A DNA stretch of 64,000 bases from Zeugodacus cucurbitae (taxonomy: Eukaryota; Arthropoda; Insecta; Diptera; Tephritidae): positions 35,702,001 to 35,766,000 of the forward strand of contig NC_071669.1 of the NCBI RefSeq assembly GCF_028554725.1. Direction: 5' to 3'. Below the pieces are notes generated by a model. The model had not been told where the DNA came from, did no database searches, and worked only from the letters and a program-made list of their open reading frames with translations. Within the stretch, counting starts at the first letter, position 1, and every line of letters begins with the position of its first letter. The position numbers and the translations under genes were made by a program. Shown piece by piece: positions 61,371-64,000 of the stretch.

Positions 61371-62431
61371 TTTGCCACGCCCACAACATGGCGAAACCGA
61401 AAACACATAAGGTGTCATAACTAAGCCATAAATAAAGTTATAAAAGTAAAATTTGGTACAAAGGATCGTCCTAGTAAGGGCCATTTTTGGTTGTAAACCC
61501 CCCCCCCCCCCCGCACCCAAATAGGTTTTTTGTATATGTCATGCAAACCAATAAATCTATATAAACCAAACTTTCTGCAGTCGGTTCCCTTACGTACCCC
61601 ACCATACACCATGAAAATAGTTGAAATCGTATAATAACCACGCCCAACTCCCATACAAAGGTTAGGTTAAAAATTACTAAAAGTGCGTTAACTCACTAAC
61701 GAAAAACGTCAGAAACACTAAATTTTACAGAAGAAATAGCAGAAGAAGATACACTCAGATTTTTTTATAAAATGGAAAATGTGAGTGGCATCCCCAACTT
61801 ATGGGTCAAAAACCATACCTCAGGAACTACTCGACAGATTTCAATGAAATTAGGTATTTAATATTTTCTTGACACCCTGATGACACGTGTAGAAAATGGA
61901 GGAATCCGTTCACAACCACGACAACTCAATTTTGAATTCCATCTCATTCCTTCACTTTATAAGACATACATAAGGAACCAATGAAGATAGCAAAATAAAA
62001 CTTTACACAAATACTGTATATGATCTGTGGCATCACTTGTGAAAAAGTTGTCGAAATCGGAATATAACTTTTAAATGCCCCGGATATCGAATATGAAGAA
62101 CTCAGTGCCTTAGAATTTTTCACGGAAAATATCGGTAAATCTCTCAGATATCTTAATTTAATTCAGAGGAAATCTTTTTATTTTAATAGTGTGTCTCTGT
62201 ACCAGAAATGGTTAAAATCGGTGGGCTTAATAGAATATATGAAATATCTTAGCCAAATTAAATGAGAATAATCATTTCAGGAATTACCTCAGCCTATATA
62301 CTATATATGGTGATTGGACTTCATGCCGAATATATGAGTCAAATTGTGTGTTATCTTAATAAATATATAGGAATAAATTGCGAGAGTATAAAATGTTCGG
62401 TTGCACCCGAACTTAGCCTTTCCTTACTTGT
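61371..62431 (-). repeat. DINE/HINE-like repeat copy 9, inverted, tail lost
   Basis: Starts in the body (GCCACGCCCACAACATGG), includes a poly-C run at about 61498-61512, and ends with the inverted head (GCGAGAGTATAAAATGTTCG, then GCACCCGAACTTAGCCTTTC and CTTACTTG). It follows the Helitron remnant almost directly. Confidence 0.8.
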
Positions 62432-62589
62432 TTTTAAATTGATGTTTTCATTTACCCTGTTTGGATATTTTGAATGCAACTTTATTATGTGTAGTTAATG
62501 TTTTAGTTGTGTTTCCCGCCTCTCCCCATTTGATTTTTTACAGATTTGCAGATTAATGCATAATCTAAAATATACTAACGCCATCTTTT

Positions 62590-62935
62590 TTCTTCATGGT
62601 CAAATAAAGGCATGTAAAGTGCTATAACTAAACCATAAATACAGTTAAATTTCGCACAAATGATCACATTAGAGAGGTGAATATTTGGATAACATTTTTT
62701 AGGGAAAGTGGGCGTGGCCGCTGGAGTCATTTCCTTTAGACATTTGATTATACAGCATGAAAATGGACGAAATCGGATTATTACCACGCCCACCTCCCAT
62801 ACAAAGATTATGCTGAAAAATACTAAATATGCTTTAATAAAGTACGAAAAACCACCAGAAACCCTAAATTTTATTGTAGAGATGGTACATAAAAGCTACA
62901 TTAAGGTTGATATAAAAAATGGGCGTGACTTCTAG
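62590..62935 (-). repeat. DINE/HINE-like repeat piece 10, diverged
   Basis: Body segment only: GTGCTATAACTAAACCATAA, GTGGGCGTGGCCGC and AAATCGGATTATTACCACGC. No head or tail. Confidence 0.65.
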
Positions 62936-63189
62936 CTTTTCAGAATAAAATTCTGAGGGCCCTTTATATGTGAGAAACGATGTCCCCCCCGAGATCCATT
63001 TGGAAGTCATGAAGTTTAGTTATTGTATAACTAATGTTGATGAATATTAAAAATCCCAAATAGATTATTCATCCACCCAGAACATGAAAAAACCGGTGAA
63101 AGAATCCAAATGATCACCTAGAATATAGGGTCGGCATAATATATAATATGGTAATAATTTATTTAAATGATAATACTCCAAAATTACCT

Positions 63190-63890
63190 TACATTACCTC
63201 TTACGCGATTATAGGCGAGTTAAGAACATCGCCTAATTCGTTTTTCCTTTTCGCTGCGCAACCAGGTCCTTCTTCACCTGGTCTTTCTACCGAAGTGGAG
63301 GTCTTCGCCCGGAATCGTATACTCTCCGAGCGGGATTATTCTCAGTCATCCGGACCATATGAACTAGCCATCGTACCCGCTTTTTATTGATTCGAATATC
63401 TCGTACTGCTCACCGTTTCATCGAATGCGGTATGCGTCGTCGCAATGAACAAATAATCAAAAATCCTTATTCTCGAAAACTTTTAATTTGGACTCATTTG
63501 TTGTTGTCATTGTCCATGCCTACTAAATTCAGACATAGCCTTTTCGGAGAAAAAGGAATGTGTGTCAACCCTCATTTCACATATTATTCACTGCCTTTCA
63601 ACATTATACACTGGGCAACAACTCCGAGATCACTTCTGGTCCCTTATCAGTTCCCTTATACGGAGTTGCTGATGAGTGCTCTTAGAGAGATAAATGCAAG
63701 TCGAATAGAAACCATTCGGCTGTCAGTTGTGATTGCAGTTTCTCGATGTCGAAACTTCCTATTACATATCAGTACATCTATTACAACATATTCTATATAG
63801 TTATGAGCTTTTCGGCAAGTAGCTTGATGAATTTTCTTATACTGGAATCTCAATATTGCGGACCCCAACTGTTGTACCGAAGATGACCAC
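63190..63890 (-). mobile_element. APE-type LINE copy C, strongly decayed
   Basis: Two stretches recall the LINE at 31.7-37.8 kb. CAGGTCCTTCTTCACCTGGT and CTACCGAAGTGGAGGTC (63262-63302) correspond to the region encoding GRPPLRWKDQVE. CCTTATACGGAGTTGCTGAT and GAGTGCTCTTAGAGAG (63653-63689) match CCTTATACCGAGATGCTGAT at 36709. Both are on the minus strand with the middle deleted. Confidence 0.65.
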
Positions 63891-64000
63891 TTTACCCACT
63901 CTTGATTAGATTTATTAATTTTTTTTTATTTTAAATCCGCTAACGTATAACGTATAGCGAAATTTTAATATAAATATTATATTTTATGAGCAATATTTTT

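Overview
The window is AT-rich nuclear DNA of a higher fly. Three genes have short GT-AG introns, there are CATA/TA microsatellites, and much of the sequence is transposon-derived. A tephritid fruit fly is my best guess (inference from overall repeat style and gene content; no search was run). There is no sign of bacterial or organellar sequence.

Left third (1-22 kb, plus strand): the 3' half of a Musashi-family RNA-binding protein gene, most likely Rbp6. Five constitutive coding pieces (822-857, 2511-2594, 16352-16417, 20031-20260, 22084-22125) join in a consistent phase and end in the Musashi-type C-terminus GPLIPAAFTNGYH. The RRM exons lie upstream of the window. Two GC-richer blocks in the 13.8-kb intron (5951-6039 and 8220-8437) have acceptors in the matching phase and read to a stop, so they are candidate alternative last exons. 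A second in-frame donor lies inside the penultimate exon. The intron 16418-20030 is mostly transposons: a LINE scrap, a repeat copy carrying a mariner-like insertion, and an inverted repeat copy.

Middle (22-42 kb): about 9 kb of AT-rich, microsatellite-rich sequence, probably partly 3' UTR, then a transposon cluster. The cluster holds two head-to-tail copies of an APE-type LINE on the minus strand (31.7-37.8 kb), one of them split by a 1.2-kb repeat, followed by a second copy of the internally deleted mariner-like element and several pieces of the same repeat family.

Right-middle (42-49.3 kb, minus strand): two compact genes in tandem. rogdi (six coding exons, about 264 residues) is upstream. 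Downstream is a 3-beta-hydroxysteroid-dehydrogenase-type SDR (four coding exons, 416 residues) with a TATA-type promoter and probable leader exon near 44.6-44.7 kb.

Right end (49.5-64 kb): no complete gene recognised. It holds a Myb/SANT-like domain fragment, hAT scraps, a tRNA-like SINE head, a 270-bp hairpin, a TATA promoter candidate at 59411, a Helitron 3' end with helicase remnants, two more repeat copies, and a third LINE scrap.

The dominant repeat (about ten copies or pieces, roughly 0.9-1.2 kb when complete) has a fixed head, a 3' hairpin and a subterminal inverted repeat shared between its two ends. This is the layout of Helentron-associated DINE-1/HINE elements. Its identity is inferred from architecture only.
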